A DNA stretch of 64,000 bases from positions 149,537 to 213,536 of the forward strand of contig NW_008246081.1 in assembly GCF_000281045.1 (NCBI RefSeq). Reading direction: 5' to 3'. Numbering within the stretch: position 1 is the first letter of the stretch; each line of letters starts with the position of its first letter. The notes beneath the pieces were generated by a model, which was not told the origin of the DNA, searched no databases, and was given only the letters and a program-made list of their open reading frames with translations. The position numbers were made by a program, and so were the translations under genes. Source of the DNA: Saprolegnia diclina VS20 (Eukaryota > Oomycota > Saprolegniomycetes > Saprolegniales > Saprolegniaceae). Shown in pieces: positions 63,722 through 64,000 of the stretch.

Positions 63722-64000
63722 TTACAGGAGCAAAGTAAAACAAGCGGCGAGGGCCGCGACGAGACCAGCGAGGTGGAGCGTGCTGCTCGCGTTGAGCCGG
63801 GTGGACGCCGGGCACGTCGAGCAATCGCGGCCGTCGGCGCCCCCACATGCCGTGCAGGTTGTGCCAGCAGGGCACTTGGGACAAAAGCACGTGCAAGCTT
63901 TGCCGGACGCGCCGCTCGTGTAGCCGCCGCCCGAGCACGTGACGCCCGCGCAAATGTCGAGCTTGCCGCCGCACGTCGGGCCGTTGAAGCCGTTCTTGCA
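63722..64000 (-). CDS. C-terminal part of a second EGF-like, GPI-type secreted protein (cut by window edge)
   Basis: The frame is open from base 64000 to a TAA at 63722-63724 (92 codons plus stop); the 5' part lies outside the window. The peptide begins CKNGFNGPTCGGKLDICAGV and continues TCSGGGYTSG...CFCPKCPAGTTCTACGGADG, then RDCSTCPAST and a hydrophobic tail ending CFTLLL. It aligns column for column with the end module of the gene at 61637-62920 (CKEGFNGPTCGGKLTPCAGV; CGGADNTDCSTC), so the two are tandem paralogues. The tail again predicts a GPI anchor. Confidence 0.88.
   Translation of the reverse strand, partial: CKNGFNGPTCGGKLDICAGVTCSGGGYTSGASGKACTCFCPKCPAGTTCTACGGADGRDCSTCPASTRLNASSTLHLAGLVAALAACFTLLL

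Noticed and set aside
1..64000. CRISPR array, bacterial operon, defence island or prophage
   Set aside because: Intron-rich eukaryotic genes throughout; no regularly spaced repeats, Shine-Dalgarno-led operons or phage genes.
1..64000. tRNA, rRNA or snRNA genes
   Set aside because: Intergenic regions were scanned by eye for tRNA B-box-like GGTTCGANTCC and clover-leaf arms without a convincing hit; a tRNAscan/Infernal run would be decisive.

Overview
This window is nuclear DNA of an oomycete, most probably a saprolegnialean water mould (Saprolegnia/Achlya/Aphanomyces type). That placement is inference. It rests on GC-rich codon use, densely packed genes on both strands, about 69 very short GT-AG introns (roughly 39-69 nt, often starting GTAC and ending TAG), and the gene content: a FYVE-type phosphoinositide kinase, a membrane TKL kinase, C-x3-GC...HGGG zinc repeats, EGF-like GPI-type secreted proteins and a fused folate enzyme. 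No rRNA, tRNA, CRISPR array, insertion sequence or intact transposon was recognised. Most genes are interrupted, so the models below were assembled exon by exon, requiring GT-AG borders, a conserved reading phase and continuity of known protein families.

Layout. 1-7.1 kb: 5' end of an unknown gene (-), proteasome alpha-4/PSMA7 (-), a 12-exon EF-hand/IQ/RCC1/PA protein (+) and a PP2C phosphatase (-). 7.2-22.9 kb: one giant minus-strand gene encoding a predicted secreted protein of about 5,096 residues, with about 20 Ig-like repeats, two seven-bladed propellers, two YHYH domains, a discoidin-like region and a P-domain; 11.3 kb of it is one exon. 23.0-28.5 kb: PDZ-FYVE-chaperonin-PIPK kinase of the PIKfyve/Fab1 family (+), divergent from the giant gene across a 153-bp promoter. 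29.1-30.3 kb: membrane TKL kinase (+). 31.0-34.7 kb: a possible PIP-box protein and a BBS6/MKKS chaperonin-like protein, same strand (-), 3 bp apart. 34.9-38.8 kb: TRF4-like nucleotidyltransferase (+). 38.8-40.9 kb: Dam1-like kinetochore protein (-) and actin-related protein ARP4 (-). 41.5-45.3 kb: membrane-anchored cathepsin X-like protease (+) and a metallophosphoesterase (+). 46.3-53.6 kb: bromodomain protein (+), DHHC palmitoyltransferase (-), caprin-like protein (-), a stand-alone DNA polymerase beta N-terminal domain (+), ORC4 (+) and an ankyrin protein (-). 54.7-55.5 kb: zinc-repeat protein (-). 55.5-58.2 kb: gene-poor. 58.2-64 kb: HPPK-DHPS (+), an EF-hand coiled-coil protein (+) and two tandem EGF-like secreted proteins (-), the last cut by the window edge.

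Functionally the window is a mixture rather than an operon-like system. There is a chromatin/replication/kinetochore group (ARP4, bromodomain, ORC4, Dam1-like, pol-beta-like domain, possible PIP-box protein), an endomembrane signalling group (PIKfyve-like, DHHC, TKL kinase, PP2C) and a secreted/cell-surface group (giant protein, EGF proteins, cathepsin X). Several of the replication, chromatin and RNA genes share an 11-bp promoter motif, TCCGGATAAAC. The strongest candidate for something undescribed is the giant secreted multidomain protein; the RCC1-PA fusion and the PDZ-bearing lipid kinase come next.
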